Positions 21,931-33,671 are shown, numbered from the stretch's first letter. The stretch is 64,000 bases of DNA from Centroberyx gerrardi (GCF_048128805.1 NC_136012.1:7944121-8008120), one strand, 5' to 3'. The notes: generated from the letters alone by a model not told the origin. A program made the numbers and translations.

Positions 21931-22315
21931 TTTTATTTTATTTTTATTCTCGTTGTCTTGTGTGTTTTTTTTATTGGATCTGCCTACAGACTAGACTACA
22001 TGGAAAAGCAGATAATCAGGGAAAGCATCATTGTCCTCAGACAAATCTCCTAATTCTGTGGATATCGTAACCAACATTAATCATCACAATAGTTGTAATT
22101 CTTCGTGCTGCGGGCAGGAACGGCTGGTCCGGGAATCAGCTGCAGGATGTTGAATCCTTGTGAAAAGTTTCAGCAGCACGGCCGGGGACAGATAAACACG
22201 TGTGTGTAGATGGACACATATGTGCACGGGTCAACTGTGAGGTAGCATGCTAGCTTGGTGGTATTGTACCTATAGTTGACGCTATAGCAATATTCTAACT
22301 TTAAATATATATTCA
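21931..22315. other. Spacer, no feature seen
   Basis: AT-rich, then ordinary sequence. No gene recognised. Confidence 0.4.
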
Positions 22316-22328
22316 AATATTCTAACTT

Positions 22329-25300
22329 CTTTTTTCTTTCAATGGTCTTTTTATTAAACAATCAGTTATAAATGGAACAACAAGAGTCCACAGGGAATGC
22401 ATTTTCTGTCTTATATCAACCCGACACAACAAACCCATATACATACACCCACCCAAACATACACACAGAGCTGACCATAAGAAAGTGCTTTTAAGATTGG
22501 AACTGTATAAAAAAAAAAGACATAAGAAATATTTTAAAGGATACACATAAAGGAACACAATTTAAACATAATGATAATGTTAGCAAAGGTTGATACATGA
22601 ATAAGTATTAATAATAAATATACTAGCAACAAATACTGTACACTTCAGAGAATACATTAAAAAATAAAGGTAATAACAATAATAAAATAGATAATTTTAG
22701 TGGTGGGATTATCCAACAATGCTAGAAAGGGGTTCCACACCTTGTAGAATTTTTTCTCTGAACCTCTAATGGTGTAACGAATTTTCTCAAGGTTCATACA
22801 GGACATAATATCTTTGAGCCAGTGAGAATGAGAGGGTGGTGCAGCTTTGTTCTGGGCAAATCCAATTCAGGAGGGGCAATACCAAAAATGGCTGTTAAGG
22901 GGTTTGGGTCAATGTGGTGGTGAAGGGATTCAGAAATGGTTTTAAAAACTGAATTCCAAAACTCCACTAAGGAAGGACACGACCAATACATGTGAAGGAG
23001 TGAGGCAGGGGCACTTTTACATTTATCACATGTAGGATCAACATCAGGGTATATTCGAGCTAGTTTGGTCTTGGACATGTGAATACGATGGACTTCTTTA
23101 AATTGTAAGAGTGCATGGCGTGCACACATAGAGGAAGAGTGTATTTGAGAGAGGATCGAGTCCCATGTGTCATCCACGAAGGTAGTATCTAAGTCCTGTT
23201 CCCATGCCAATCTTATGATCGTCATAGGGGGCCAATTCAGCTTGGAAATCAGATTATAGAGATTGGACATGGTTCCCTTAAGTGTAGGGTTAACAGAAAG
23301 AAAAACATCAAGAAGATCAGCTGGAGGCTTCTGGGGAAATTGGGGTATCTGGCGATGGACAAAATGCCTAACTTGTAAAAATCTAAAAAAGTGAGCATTG
23401 GGAATGCAAAATTTCTTCATCAATTGGGAAAAAGAGGCAAAGGAATTATCAATAAAAAGATGATCAAAAGATATCAGGCCCTTTCTGTGCCAGGTCTGAA
23501 ATGCACCATCAAGAACAGAAGGGACAAAATATGATTGGCAGCAATAGGGCTTAGAAGCGAAAAGGCCTGCAAACCGACATTTTTCCTGAACTGGGCCTAT
23601 ACGTAGGGAATGAATTACGACTGGGTTATTATTGGGGATACTGGAGGCAAGAGGAACTGCTGCACCCAAAAGAGCAGGTAGGGAAACTTGGTTACAAGTA
23701 CAGGCCTCCATAGTCACCCAGGCTGGGCTTGAGGGTGTAAGGTGGAAATGCATCCAGTACAACACACATCGTATATTTGCCGCCCAGTAATAGAATTGAA
23801 AATTAGGTAGAGCCATGCCCCCCACTTGTTTGGGTCTTTGAAGAAGTACTTTCCGTAAACGTGGTCGTTTACCATTCCAAATATAAGATGAAATTAAAGA
23901 GTCTAGGGTTTTAGATTTAGATATGAAAATAGGGATACACTGAAAAAGATATAGGAACTTGGGGAGTAGTGACATTTTAATTGAGTTTATTCGACCAATT
24001 AGAGATAAAGATAGAGGTGACCATTTAGCTAAGGTCTGTTTTGCCTGATCAAATAAAGTAGAGAAATTTTGTTTAAATAAGTTTTTAAAATCTCTAGTAA
24101 CACATATACCAAGATATTTGAAGTGGCTCTTCACTACCCTCAGTGGGTAAGCTGTATACTGAAGGGGGCTTCATTATTGATGGGAAAAAGTTCACTTTTA
24201 GTAAAGTTAAGTTTGTACCCAGAGAATTGGCTAAAATGCTCCAGGTAGGTAGGTAAGGGCTGCTGGTAGAGAGGTGGCAGGTTTTGAAATATAGAGAAGC
24301 AAATCGTCTGCGTATAGCGAGACCTTATGTTCCATTCCTCCCCTCCAAACACCAACTATCTGGTCACTTTTGCGAATGGCGATCGCGAGCGGCTCAATGG
24401 CAATGGCAAAGAGGAGCGGACTTAAAGGGCAACGCTGCCGGGTCCCACGGTATAAGTTGAAATATTTTGAATACTGACCATTAGGGGTGTCGCGATTCTC
24501 CAAATCCACGATTCGATTTGACTTTCGATTTTAAGGTCACGATTCGATTCGATTTTCCATTTAAACATTTTTTTTTTCAGCACTGACGACTATGCCATTG
24601 TTAGACTATCGAGTCTTGATTTGTAAAGATCAACAGATCATTGGTTTTATGCCCTGACAACTGTCATTTACATTTTCAAATTCTTCTTTAAAAAGATGGT
24701 ATCAAGTGTGATATAACTGCCATATTTTTTTTTTGGAATGTACCACACTAAGGCCATATGGTCAAATTTTTTCAAAGTTTTTCCATTTAAAAAAACACAG
24801 CTTTCCCTTTAATTTAGTAGCCTACCAAATACATGACAAGGTTCTGTCTCACAGCACAATCTGACAGCTTCCAGAAGATTTTAAAAGCGTGACGCTTAGC
24901 CGGCGAAGCCATTTTTACCGGTGGAGGACGACTTTTTTTTATTTTTTTTATTTAACAATTTCCATGTAGAAAAACATCATGGCTTTGAAATCTTCACAAT
25001 ATACCAATAGGATGGAGGACGACTAAACCCGGGGAAAAGCAAACGTCTCAGTGTCACCAGATATGCAGTATTTTCCGGTTCCGGTTCATCGATGACAACT
25101 TGAAGTATATATAAAACAAAGCTGATAACTTGATTTTCAGTTTTTGGTACATTTTAAATGATTTAAAAATGACGGGAGCTCTTGGCCGCTATAGTGAAAT
25201 ATAGAACGGGCGCTCTCTAGCAGCTACGCTGTGTCGTCATTGAAATGTTTTTTTTCCTTCAGACTCGTGCAAGTAGGCAGGGGTGGAGAGAAAAAAATAC

Positions 25301-26262
25301 TGGGAGAATCGCAAACCTGCTTGTGATTTCGAAGGTTGAAATCGAAATCGTGACACCCCTACTGACCATTAGTTAACACAGAGGCCGAAGGGGAAGCATA
25401 CAATAATTTAACCCAGGAGGAGAAAGCAGGACCAAAACCAAATTTGTCAAGCGTCATAAAAAGATAATTCCATTCTACTCGGTCGAATGCCTTCTCAGCA
25501 TCCATTGAGACCAGGCATTCAGACTCACAAAATTTTGAAGAATATAAAATATTAAATAAACGCCGGATATTAAAGAATGAATGGCGATTTTTAATAAACC
25601 CAGTTTGATCTGGGGATATGACTGTGGGAAGAACATCTTCTAGTCTGTGGGCTAAAACTTTCGCTAGAATCTTTACATCTGTGTTTAATAATGAGATTGG
25701 TCTGTAAGAGGCGCAATCTGATGGATCTTTGTCATTTTTTAGTAACAAAGAAATACAGGCTTGATTAAAAGAAGGAGATAATGTACCCGACTCAAAGGAG
25801 TCTGAAAATACTACACCCAATAATGGAGCGAGATCAGCAGAAAACTTCTTGAAAAAATCAGAGGTGAAGCCATCCGGGCCTGGAGATTTACCTGACTGCA
25901 TAGAGGATATGCGGCTGCTATCTCCTCCTGAGTAATGGGAGCCTCAAGTTCAGCTTGCGAATCTTGTGACAGGGAGGGAACACTCAAGTTGTTAAAAAAA
26001 ATCTACCATTATATTTGAATCAGCTACACAGTCTGAAGAATATAATTTAGAGTAAAAGGTACAAAATTTTTCATTAATAACTTTCTGGTCAGTTGTTATT
26101 TCTGCTTTATCTGCACGTATTCCAGCAATATGTTGCTTCGCTCTCAGACCACGCAACTGATTGGCAAGAAGTTTCCCTGTCTTCTCGCCGTGTTCATAGA
26201 AATTACTTCTACTCCGAAGCAGTAGATTTTCTACTTGGCGAGTGGAAAGGAGGTTAAATTCT
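22329..26262 (-). mobile_element. 5'-truncated L1-like LINE, split by a hAT-like element
   Basis: The minus strand encodes ORF2 pieces of an L1/Tx1-clade element. Reverse transcriptase at 25901-25362 has GKSPGPDGF, YRPISLLN, QTGFIKNRH and SMDAEKAFDRVEW. It continues at 24473-24140 with RQRCPLSPLLF and YADDLLL. The C-terminal domain is at 24134-22794 with a Cys-His cluster CDKCKSAPASLLHMYWSC. Frameshifts break the frame. The endonuclease is absent. The target duplication AATATTCTAACTT flanks it (22316-22328, 26263-26275), so the 5' truncation happened at insertion. The RT is interrupted at 24482-25361. Confidence 0.92.
24482..25361. mobile_element. hAT-like non-autonomous element (880 bp) inside the L1
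   Basis: Ends TAGGGGTGTC and GACACCCCTA are inverted, with an extended gattcgattcgatt-rich inner region. Flanked by a perfect 8-bp duplication CTGACCAT (24474-24481, 25362-25369). It splits the reverse-transcriptase codons between TNGQ and YSKYFN, so it is younger than the L1. Confidence 0.9.
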
Positions 26263-26275
26263 AATATTCTAACTT

Positions 26276-26798
26276 TAAATGACCACAACACACAAGCTTA
26301 GTCTCATTCAGTTGAATTTCAACATTGGTGTCCCTTTGTCTTGTTTCCCCACTGTGCAACACCAACACCAGTGGCCTAGTGGTTAAGAGGTCTGCAGTAC
26401 ACAAGATTGTGAGTTCAAATAAACTGAGTCACTGCTAGTCACTACTGAGTCAAAATAGACTCAAGTCTGAGGAAAGTCCAAGACCTTGGCAATCTGCTGT
26501 GAGACCAAGCCTGAAGTCCAGCACTGCACTAAAAATAACTCCAACCCTGCTCGGTGGTGTCACTGCTGACATGGGAGTGAGTTTACTGACCTCTTCAACT
26601 CTGTTAAACACCCACTGTTAGTAGTTGAGGAGTTACAGTTCTAACAGTGCAGAGCTGTGCAACTTCTAACATAACCTCAACATTTTATTTTGTTGCTATC
26701 TGCCATTTCACAAGTGCGACATTTTTCTGACCACTAAAAGTATCTCATATCTCTTCCTCTCCTTTGTGTGTGTGTGTGTGTGTTTCCAACCCCTCCAG
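26276..26798. other. Spacer with tRNA-like SINE head
   Basis: Bases 26371-26421 carry an A-box-like tggcctagtggttaagaggt and a B-box-like gagttcaaat, the layout of a tRNA-derived SINE promoter. No further SINE body is recognised. A GT microsatellite at 26766-26783 precedes the terminal fermt3 exon. Confidence 0.5.
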
Positions 26799-26978
26799 GT
26801 GGCCATTGAGTTTGATGGGAACGTGAACATCGCCTTCAGCTGCGTGACCGCCGACTGCAAAATCGTCCACGAGTTTATCGGAGGCTACATTTTCATGTCG
26901 ACGCGCAGCCGCGACAAGAGCGACACGCTGAACGAGGAGCTCTTCCACAAGCTGACCGGCGGCCACGAAGCTCTCTGA
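26799..26978 (+). CDS. fermt3: fermt3 terminal exon
   Basis: [15 protein letters not shown]...[12 protein letters not shown]...[11 protein letters not shown] then TGA. This is the end of the kindlin F3 subdomain, which contacts the integrin beta tail. It matches human kindlin-3 from QVAIEFDEHINVAFS to LTGGHEAF. Acceptor CCCTCCAG is strong. The preceding F3 exons are not in this window. Confidence 0.95.
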   Translation: MAIEFDGNVNIAFSCVTADCKIVHEFIGGYIFMSTRSRDKSDTLNEELFHKLTGGHEAL

Positions 26979-28445
26979 AGAGTTCCATCTGAATCCTCCT
27001 GGCTCACATCAGATCTTCTCCTGTGTGTCTGAACAGTGGGAAACCACATCGAGTGGGATTTCCCCATTTAGACAACCATGAGAAGATCAGACCAGTACAG
27101 CACAGCAGATATTCTGTTCCTGTGGAAATGCATCATAACCCACAATCCATCCATCCTTTGATTTTTGGAGATTTCAAGTAAACTCGTTTATTCTCACCTA
27201 AGCTTTCTCTTATTCACTTACACTCTTATTTATAAGCTACATCAGTGGATGGAAGACTAAACTGGTTCAGACTGTTCAAGACTCTGGTGGTCTTCATGAT
27301 TACTTCCCTTTCCCTTTAGCAGCTCTATCAGGATGGAGAGCTGCTGGGCCAAAGCGCTAGACCCCCGATCCAAGATGAGCAGAGTTGATGTCAATGTAAA
27401 GTCAAGAGTTGGGTCAACCAGCAGCAAATCCCCTTATTCGCCTCATAGCATCAGGAACTGTAATCAGTGTTGGTCAGGATCCAGAGTATTAGCTCTGCCA
27501 CAGCTGTAGCCATATTGTTGTAAGACGCTCACTTGATTACTGTAAGGCATTTAGTTAGAAATGAACGGCAGATTACAACAGCTGTTTGTCAAGTGTCAAC
27601 AATATACACAAGGTCCACAAACACACTCAGAAATCAAATGTTTATCACAGATGAATAAAGAAATGTTTATTAAAATAAATACAGCAAGTCAGTCTTCATT
27701 CTGCGTTGAGGTGTTCACTCATAGAATCAGAATTAAATCCTATTTGCATTTTCTTTGCAGCACTTTGTGTCCTTATGGCATATGGTGGCAATTTGTGTCT
27801 GTTTCCTACACAGGAAGCTTCTAACCAATTATCTCCCCCGGCATGCTGTGTGTGTTTGTGTGTGTGTTCATATCTTAGAGAGACGGTTAAGGCAGTCCGT
27901 TAACTAAAACCACAGCGTCTGCCTGTTTCTGCATCCTCTGCTTTCCCTACTTAGTGACAACAGAAACATCTGGCTTCAGATGTTCCTGTCTTTAAGGGCC
28001 TGGGGTGTTGTTGCCTTATTCAGTCTGTCTCTTCCACTTTACAAGTGCTTGATAAAATTATCTTGGAAGTAAGATGGATGCAATACTCTATCACTAACAA
28101 TGCAGTAACGAAAACAAAGTCTGTGTACTTGATAAATAAAAAGTGAGATTTCCTAGCGTAAGCCTGTTGAAAATGAGCGATGCTTTCCTGAGGCAATCCT
28201 GTCATTTTAAGCCCCAAGATCCTTTCAGTGATGACTTCTAACAACGTATGAATGACAGATTGCTGTGGATGCGGTCTGAATGTATTGTCCTATTGCTTGG
28301 TAGACCAAGACCTCCACATTAGGATTCTCCTCCCAAACAAGAAGTGTTTCCATGGGAACTAGCAGCAAAGACCGGCCAACCGCGGGCTGCTGGCACGGTC
28401 GGCCGAGGCCTTCAGCGACCAATCACAGAACGGGATTCTCTGCTG
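26979..28445. other. fermt3 3' UTR and trpt1 3' UTR, convergent
   Basis: 26979-27190 is the fermt3 3' UTR (copied at 43660-43890). Copy 2 has AATAAA near its end and this copy reads AAGTAAA. On the minus strand AATAAA at 27671-27666 is a likely polyadenylation signal for trpt1. No other gene seen. Confidence 0.55.
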
Positions 28446-29096
28446 CTATTCCAGCGGCAGGATGCTCCCTGAAACACAAGAGGGGAATGAATGAATGAAT
28501 AAAAAATGGCGGTTTTCCATCCATCTTTCAAGAAAACTTGAAGTTGTCCTTACTTGTAGGCCTCAGTCTCAAGGCTCGGCTGAAGTATCTGGGCAGCAGT
28601 TTGCCCTCTGCATCGCCTGGAGTCAGCAACACACCGTTCTCTGACCAGAAGAACTCAATACCATCTATATAGTCAGATACACACATACACACAGGTGTGA
28701 GAGAGAGTTGCCTGCACACACACACACAGTATTGAGTGTGTTGGTTAGCATTAGTCATCATTAGCAGCTGGTCTTACCGGCGAGAGCTTTGGGGACATCA
28801 ATAAATATGGCCAGGTCACAGTCTCTCCTCATGCCTGGTGGAAAACAGATAAAGGACTGATTTACCTAAATGTTCACACACACACACACACACACACACA
28901 TGCAGAGCTTACCGCTGATGACGCCGTCCTCCCCTGGCAGGCCTGCAGCCAGGTGGATGTGTGTCCTCTTCATGCGGCTGAGGCCTTGCTGCTGGATGGA
29001 GCTCCAGCTGCGGAGGTAGGAGCCGTGAACCGCCTCACCAGGACAGCCTGGAGAACCTGCCAGGACCGGCTTCAGCTCCAGATCCGTTACCTGAAG

Positions 29097-29135
<39 letters not shown>

Positions 29136-30891
29136 CATTTAGAGTGGGGGGTATGCTTCATGATGAAGTGCTCCTCATAAACTCCTATCACTGTGTTGGG
29201 TCATTCATGTGCTCTCAACTCCAATAACGGCATTTCCCACAGCAATTGAAGGCAGCATGAGCCCAGATAAGTGATTATTTTCCTCCTTCCTGGTCAAGAA
29301 CATCTGCCTGGGATGACAATTTTGGTGCTTAATTAGTTCAGGAGATCTGGTAGCGCAGAACGACTACTAGCAGCTTTTTAAAGAAACAGTTCCAGGACAC
29401 TTCATGCTTACTTTACTGCATTGCAAGTTGTTTTTCCCTTTCAAATTGATTGACAGAGCTATTTGAGCCAACTGTAAATGTCAGCTGAACATTTTTTAAA
29501 TTTTGAAGCTATTTTGAAGTTGTAAATGGTTTGATTACATTTGTTTGCACCCAATGGAGCAAAATGGAGCTGTGTTTTGAGTTGTGGTGGGATCTGAAAG
29601 TCGCAAAGTTTATTTTCCATATGCAAATCCTGACCTTTAAGGATCTAAATGTATAGACACATAATAGATGTGTAAACTCTCTCTCTCTCAGTGTTGGGGT
29701 TTGGTTCTATATCCTTTCCAGAGATGAACAGACGCAACACTCCCTCAAATGAAAACTCATCTCTTATTGTAGGATTAAAAACGTGACTTCTCAGTCTAGA
29801 CATTTATCAGACAGCAATTCTCCCCACATGGAGACTAATGATGTGAGTCTGTCCACTCTGGGGAGAGGAAACCTTTTCTATCCAATCAAAGGCAATTTCT
29901 TTGTAAATTGAATAAACATGCAATGCTGAATGCAGAGTAAACCCGGGGAGATAACAAATCCTGGCATATGCACAGTGCATCAGTGGCCAGAGTGCTGAGG
30001 AAATCAAATATCCTCCCTCAATGCTCTTTGCAGACGTCAGCATGCGTCTCTGCAGGAATACCTGAGACTCGTCTGAGATCTCCTGCTCCGCCTACCTGTA
30101 CCGAATGGCCCTGATTGGCTCGAATCTGCAGACGGCCGTCCTCCGGGTGGGGGCGGAGCTTGAAGCGCCGCTTGTCATTGGTGGCGACGACTCTCTCCAC
30201 GTCCTCCAATGAGTAGGAGCGGAACTGCGGGTGAGCCAGGAGGTCCTCCACAAACAGGAAGCCATCTATGGATGAGAGTTGTCATGGTTACGGTCACATT
30301 CCATCAGCCAAGCAGCTTCATATCAGACTGATGCAACATAAGATTCATTTGCCGGATTGTAAAACATCTATCCAGGCACAATCTGGCATGAAGATAACCT
30401 TTGACCCCTGGGGCCACAGTCACAGAACTAATAATAAGAATACCAATGTACAGTAGGGTTAAAGGTCAGGTCACATGGTCATGTAAATATTTAGTAAGAC
30501 CCAAAAAAGTAAACGGGTACCAAATTATCACATCTAATTTTAGACATTTATTCCTGAATTTCCCCGAGGGGATTAATAAAGTGCTATCTTATCTTATCTT
30601 ATCTTACCTTATCTTATCTTATCTTATCGGTAACTTCAACTATGGCTCCTAAACCAAATGGCTCAAATGTCTCATTAACTGTGTAGGTATTAAATTGAAA
30701 AAACAAAACCGTCTTAGACCCACGCTTGCCATCAAAATAGTGTCAGAAGCAGTAGCAGCAATACAAAGTGATCTTGGTGTTTACCTAGACCAGTTTGTGA
30801 GCGTCTCACCTGCACTCATTTGAAGAGCCATCTGGTTGGCTCCATGGCGCAGAGCGTAGGACATGGACTTTGACAGGCGGACATCTCTGTC
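28446..30891 (-). CDS. trpt1: tRNA 2'-phosphotransferase 1
   Basis: TRPT1/Tpt1/KptA removes the 2'-phosphate left at tRNA splice junctions, using NAD+. Minus-strand exons in phase: 30810-30891, 30096-30265, 28913-29090, 28778-28834, 28554-28674, 28446-28468. The protein runs DRDVRLSKSMSYALRHGA, RRFKLRP, IRANQGHSVQ, RTHIHLAAGLPGEDGVISG, MRRDCDLAIFIDV, ENGVLLTPGD, LPRYF and ends SILPLE. It aligns with human TRPT1 throughout, including the LSKxLSYxLRHG, RANQGHS and HIHL motifs of the active site. The exon that supplies the start codon was not located: acceptor CTCTACCAG precedes GACAGAG and the frame above it has no ATG. Neighbour of fermt3, as in mammals. Confidence 0.93.
28869..28901. repeat. 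CA microsatellite in trpt1 intron
   Basis: CA tandem repeat just beyond the donor of the 28913-29090 exon. Confidence 0.9.
29097..29136. repeat. AAC microsatellite at a trpt1 acceptor
   Basis: About 12 copies of AAC (GTT on the coding strand). On the minus strand it supplies the tract directly before acceptor CTTCAG of the 28913-29090 exon, so its length could affect splicing. Confidence 0.85.
29137..30095. other. trpt1 intron, no feature seen
   Basis: Intron between the RANQGHS exon and the next exon. No repeat family or gene recognised. Confidence 0.5.
30549..30629 (+). mobile_element. Short LINE 3' end with TCTTA repeat tail
   Basis: The motif ttccccgaggggattaataa followed by tandem atctt/tctta units is the typical 3' end of a severely truncated fish LINE. 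The duplicate at 53340-53355 lacks it, so it inserted after the duplication, or only on this haplotype. Confidence 0.7.
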
Positions 30892-31881
30892 CTGGTAGAG
30901 GAGGCACAACTCATAACAGACACACTCAGCTCTAACTGTCTGTACCACTGGTCTAAATACACTCCCCAAACTCGTTTCCACCCTTGTTTGTCTCTTTGTA
31001 TGAAACTATTGTAGTTTCCCATGAGTTCAGTTCACTTGTTCTATCTCTGTATGCTGTTCTCCATAGATGTAATAATAAAGACTTTGCTGAACAACACCTA
31101 ACCAGAGAGAGGCTCATTTCTTCAGCAGTGGATGTACAGAATAGCGATGTGAATGCAGCTTAGTGGTTGACATCAGACCCACTGCAACAACTAACAGAGA
31201 ACTGACCATTAGTTTCTTGGTCAGACAGAGTTTTCTGTCAAATATAACAATGTAGGAACGATACCATCCTCTGTCTAAATCAAGTCTCAATCTGTCTCAA
31301 TCACATACTTATCCCATCTATATTCAGCAACATGTTAAGACATGTTTTAGAGCTGCATTATATAAATAACTTATTTTTGACTAAAATGTCAGATGAGACC
31401 TTATTATTCCAAGGTCATGATGTGACATCAGGATGAGGTAAATGTACCACAGCAGTTCCACTTTCATTTCTCAGTTTGACAACAGCATTTAAATTGCAAA
31501 ACCACACAAACAATTGATACGATAAAAACATAAAAACAACTTTAGATCCAACACAGCTTTGATATTTTCTCTACATCATTGTATGTCCAGCTGTCTTAAA
31601 TCCTCTGCATACAATGTTGGCTGTAGAGCCACTTACAGAATGAAAACAATACAGGCGGTGCATTATTTTTAAGATATCAAAGGTGATATCTTTTATTAAG
31701 GGAAAATAGAAGGTAAAGGGGGGAGGAGGTGTCAGGAGGTGGGTTGCAAATGGGTGGTGGGGTGTGTGTGGGGACGGTGGGTTGGAAGAGGGTGTAGTGT
31801 AAGGGTGTGTTTGTGGGTGAGGAGAGAGGAGAGGGAGTGAGCACAGGTGTCAGTGTGCTGAGGTTCTTGGCTTGAAGCAAC
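30892..31881. other. Spacer between trpt1 and the coiled-coil gene
   Basis: Duplicated at 53853-58928 (less the LINE). No coding gene seen. A plus-strand AATAAAGACTTTGCTG near 31070 resembles an LTR polyadenylation region but no LTR ends are found. The G-rich stretch 31710-31830 is the 3' UTR of the coiled-coil gene. Confidence 0.45.
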
Positions 31882-33519
31882 TCAAGCGGACTCCATCTTC
31901 TCCTTTTTCTTCTCCTTTTTTTTCTCCTTCCCCTGACGGGTAAAGAGCTTGATGAATCTTCTCATCATGGAAGCCTTCTTGGGTTTTTTGGGGAGTTCTC
32001 CATCTTTCTCTCCAGATCCTCCCACCTCTGCCTCTCTGTTGGTGGATTTGAGGGCTTCATCTTCCATCTTCTCCTTCTTCTCTGCCTTGAGATCGATGGA
32101 GAGGTTCTGCGTGCTCAAGGCCTCCTCTGCATGGAGCGTTTTCAGCTCTTCATTTTCTTTTTGGAGTGCCTTCACCAGACTCTCCACCTGCTGGAGCCTC
32201 ATGGTCTGCTCACGGTGGCTCAAAGCCTTCTCTTTCTCAAGGTTTTCATTCAGATCCAGGAGGGCCTTCTTCTTCTGGTTGAAGGCTTTCTTCTCCTTAA
32301 TCTTGAGCTTGATAGTCAGCTTTTCAGTGATCAAGCGGAGCTGCTTCTGGAGCGTCTTCATCTTCTCCATTTCCTGCTGATGAGCGTTCTCCAGCTCATG
32401 GGCACTCTGAAGCTTGTCTTTCCACTCCTTCATTTCCCTACGGAGCTCCTCGTTCTCTCGGCGGAGGATCTCCTCTTTCTCTGCCTGAAGGTTAGTGGCC
32501 TGCTCTCTGAGCCCCTCCTTGTCTTTCTGGAGGGCCATAATCTCCTTCTCGCAGGCCTCCAGCTTTATGGCCTGCTCCTTTGCTTCTTTGCGAAGCTTCT
32601 CGTTCTCTCGGCGGAGGATCTCCTCTTTCTCTGCCTGAAGGTTAGTGGCCCGCTCCTGTTCTTTCTTGAGAGCCATATGGTCCTTCTCGCAGGCCTCCAG
32701 TTTTATGGCCTGCTCCTTTGCTTCTTTGCGAAGCTTCTCGTTCTCTCGGCGGAGGATCTCCTCTTTCTCTGCCTGAAGGTTAGTGGCCCGCTCCTGTTCT
32801 TTCTTGAGAGCCATATGGTCCTTCTCGCAGGCCTTGAGTTTCATGGCCTGCTGCTTTGCTTCTTTGCGAAGCTTATCGTTCTCTTGGCGGAGGAAGTCCT
32901 CGTTCTCTGCCTGCTCACGTCCGCAAAAGGCCTTCTCTCTCTGGGGAAGACTGGGCCACTCCTTTTCATTCAGGAGGGCCTTATCCTCCTTGCAGGCCTT
33001 GACATTCATGGCCTGCTCCTTCCTTTTCCTGCGGAGGTCCCACTCGTTCTCCTTTTCTGCCTCGGACTGCTCACGTCCGCAAAAGGCCTTCTCTCTCTGG
33101 GGAAGACTGGGCCACTCCTTTTCATTCAGGACGGCCAGATCCTCCTTCTCGCAGGCCTTGACATTCACCGCCTGCTCCTTCATTTTCCTGCGAAGCTCCT
33201 CGTTCTCTCGGCAGAGGAACTCCTCCTTCTCTGCATGAGGGTTAGCGGCCTGCTCACGTTCTTTCTGGAGGGCCATAATCTCCTTCTTGCAGGCGTCAAG
33301 TTTCATGGCCTGCTCCTTCATTTTCCCACGGAGGTCCCACGCGTTCTCCTTGCCTGCCGTGGACTGCTCACGTCTGCGAAAGGGATTGTCTCTCTGGGGA
33401 AGACTGGGCCACTCCTTTTCATTCTGGAGGGCCATATCTGCCTCACACGCCTTCAGCTTCCTGGCTAGCTCGATGGGATCCATGGTCTCCTCATCATGGA
33501 GCTGTTCTTTCTGCTCCAT
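31882..33519 (-). CDS. Single-exon coiled-coil protein, copy A (545 aa)
   Basis: An intact 545-codon frame from ATG (33519) to the stop at 31882. I do not recognise the family. The protein is almost wholly charged and helical. Residues 34-50 hold NEKEWPSLPQRDNPFRRREQ, repeated twice more as KEWPSLPQREKAFCGREQ. Between and after these are units of about 40 residues of the type LKACEKDHMALKKEQERATN and LRRENEKLRKEAKEQA. The C-terminus is very basic (MMRRFIKLFTRQGKEKKKEK). No signal peptide or membrane segment. It has a TATA box and no introns, yet a retrocopy would usually lack a promoter. The duplicate at 58929-60569 is also intact. Function unknown; structural or scaffold role is a guess. Confidence 0.85.
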   Translation of the reverse strand: MEQKEQLHDEETMDPIELARKLKACEADMALQNEKEWPSLPQRDNPFRRREQSTAGKENAWDLRGKMKEQAMKLDACKKEIMALQKEREQAANPHAEKEEFLCRENEELRRKMKEQAVNVKACEKEDLAVLNEKEWPSLPQREKAFCGREQSEAEKENEWDLRRKRKEQAMNVKACKEDKALLNEKEWPSLPQREKAFCGREQAENEDFLRQENDKLRKEAKQQAMKLKACEKDHMALKKEQERATNLQAEKEEILRRENEKLRKEAKEQAIKLEACEKDHMALKKEQERATNLQAEKEEILRRENEKLRKEAKEQAIKLEACEKEIMALQKDKEGLREQATNLQAEKEEILRRENEELRREMKEWKDKLQSAHELENAHQQEMEKMKTLQKQLRLITEKLTIKLKIKEKKAFNQKKKALLDLNENLEKEKALSHREQTMRLQQVESLVKALQKENEELKTLHAEEALSTQNLSIDLKAEKKEKMEDEALKSTNREAEVGGSGEKDGELPKKPKKASMMRRFIKLFTRQGKEKKKEKKKEKMESA

Positions 33520-33671
33520 GTCTTCAGAAGAACCTTCTCTCTGAGAAGGCCTCCAACAGTAGTCTGTATCTAATGGTATGCTGTCTCTAGTAATATCCTG
33601 TATGCTCTCTCTTCCCGTAGTACTCTTTCACCGTCTTTTCCCACACAGAGCCTCGATCGCGGTAGCAGCCT

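Larger units (their letters stand above)
2794..26978 (+). pseudogene. fermt3: fermt3 (kindlin-3) copy 1, internally deleted
   Basis: Kindlin-3 is a FERM-domain adaptor that binds integrin beta tails and activates integrins in blood cells. Exons in order: 2794-2893, 3193-3300, 4557-4691, 5187-5233, 5667-5791, a stub at 6765-6790, and the terminal exon 26799-26978. Each matches kindlin-3 and the phases join. The C-terminus ends GHEAL, close to human GHEAF. Missing are F0/F1, most of the PH domain and most of F3. About 20 kb with a lectin gene and LINEs lies where PH/F3 exons should be. The first exon has lost its donor. This copy cannot encode a normal kindlin unless the assembly is wrong. Confidence 0.85.

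Noticed and set aside
30892..30981. N-terminal extension of trpt1 beginning at 30981
   Set aside because: The codon at that point is GTG and there is no ATG in frame before the acceptor CTCTACCAG, so the exon is taken to start at 30891.
30893..31130. Solo LTR on the plus strand upstream of trpt1
   Set aside because: AATAAAGACTTTGCTG resembles an LTR R region, but no TG/CA ends, target duplication or primer-binding site could be found.
32131..33468. Plus-strand 445-codon frame over the coiled-coil gene as a real leucine-rich protein
   Set aside because: It mirrors the codon usage of the sense repeats, lacks its own promoter or splice signals and has no recognisable domain.
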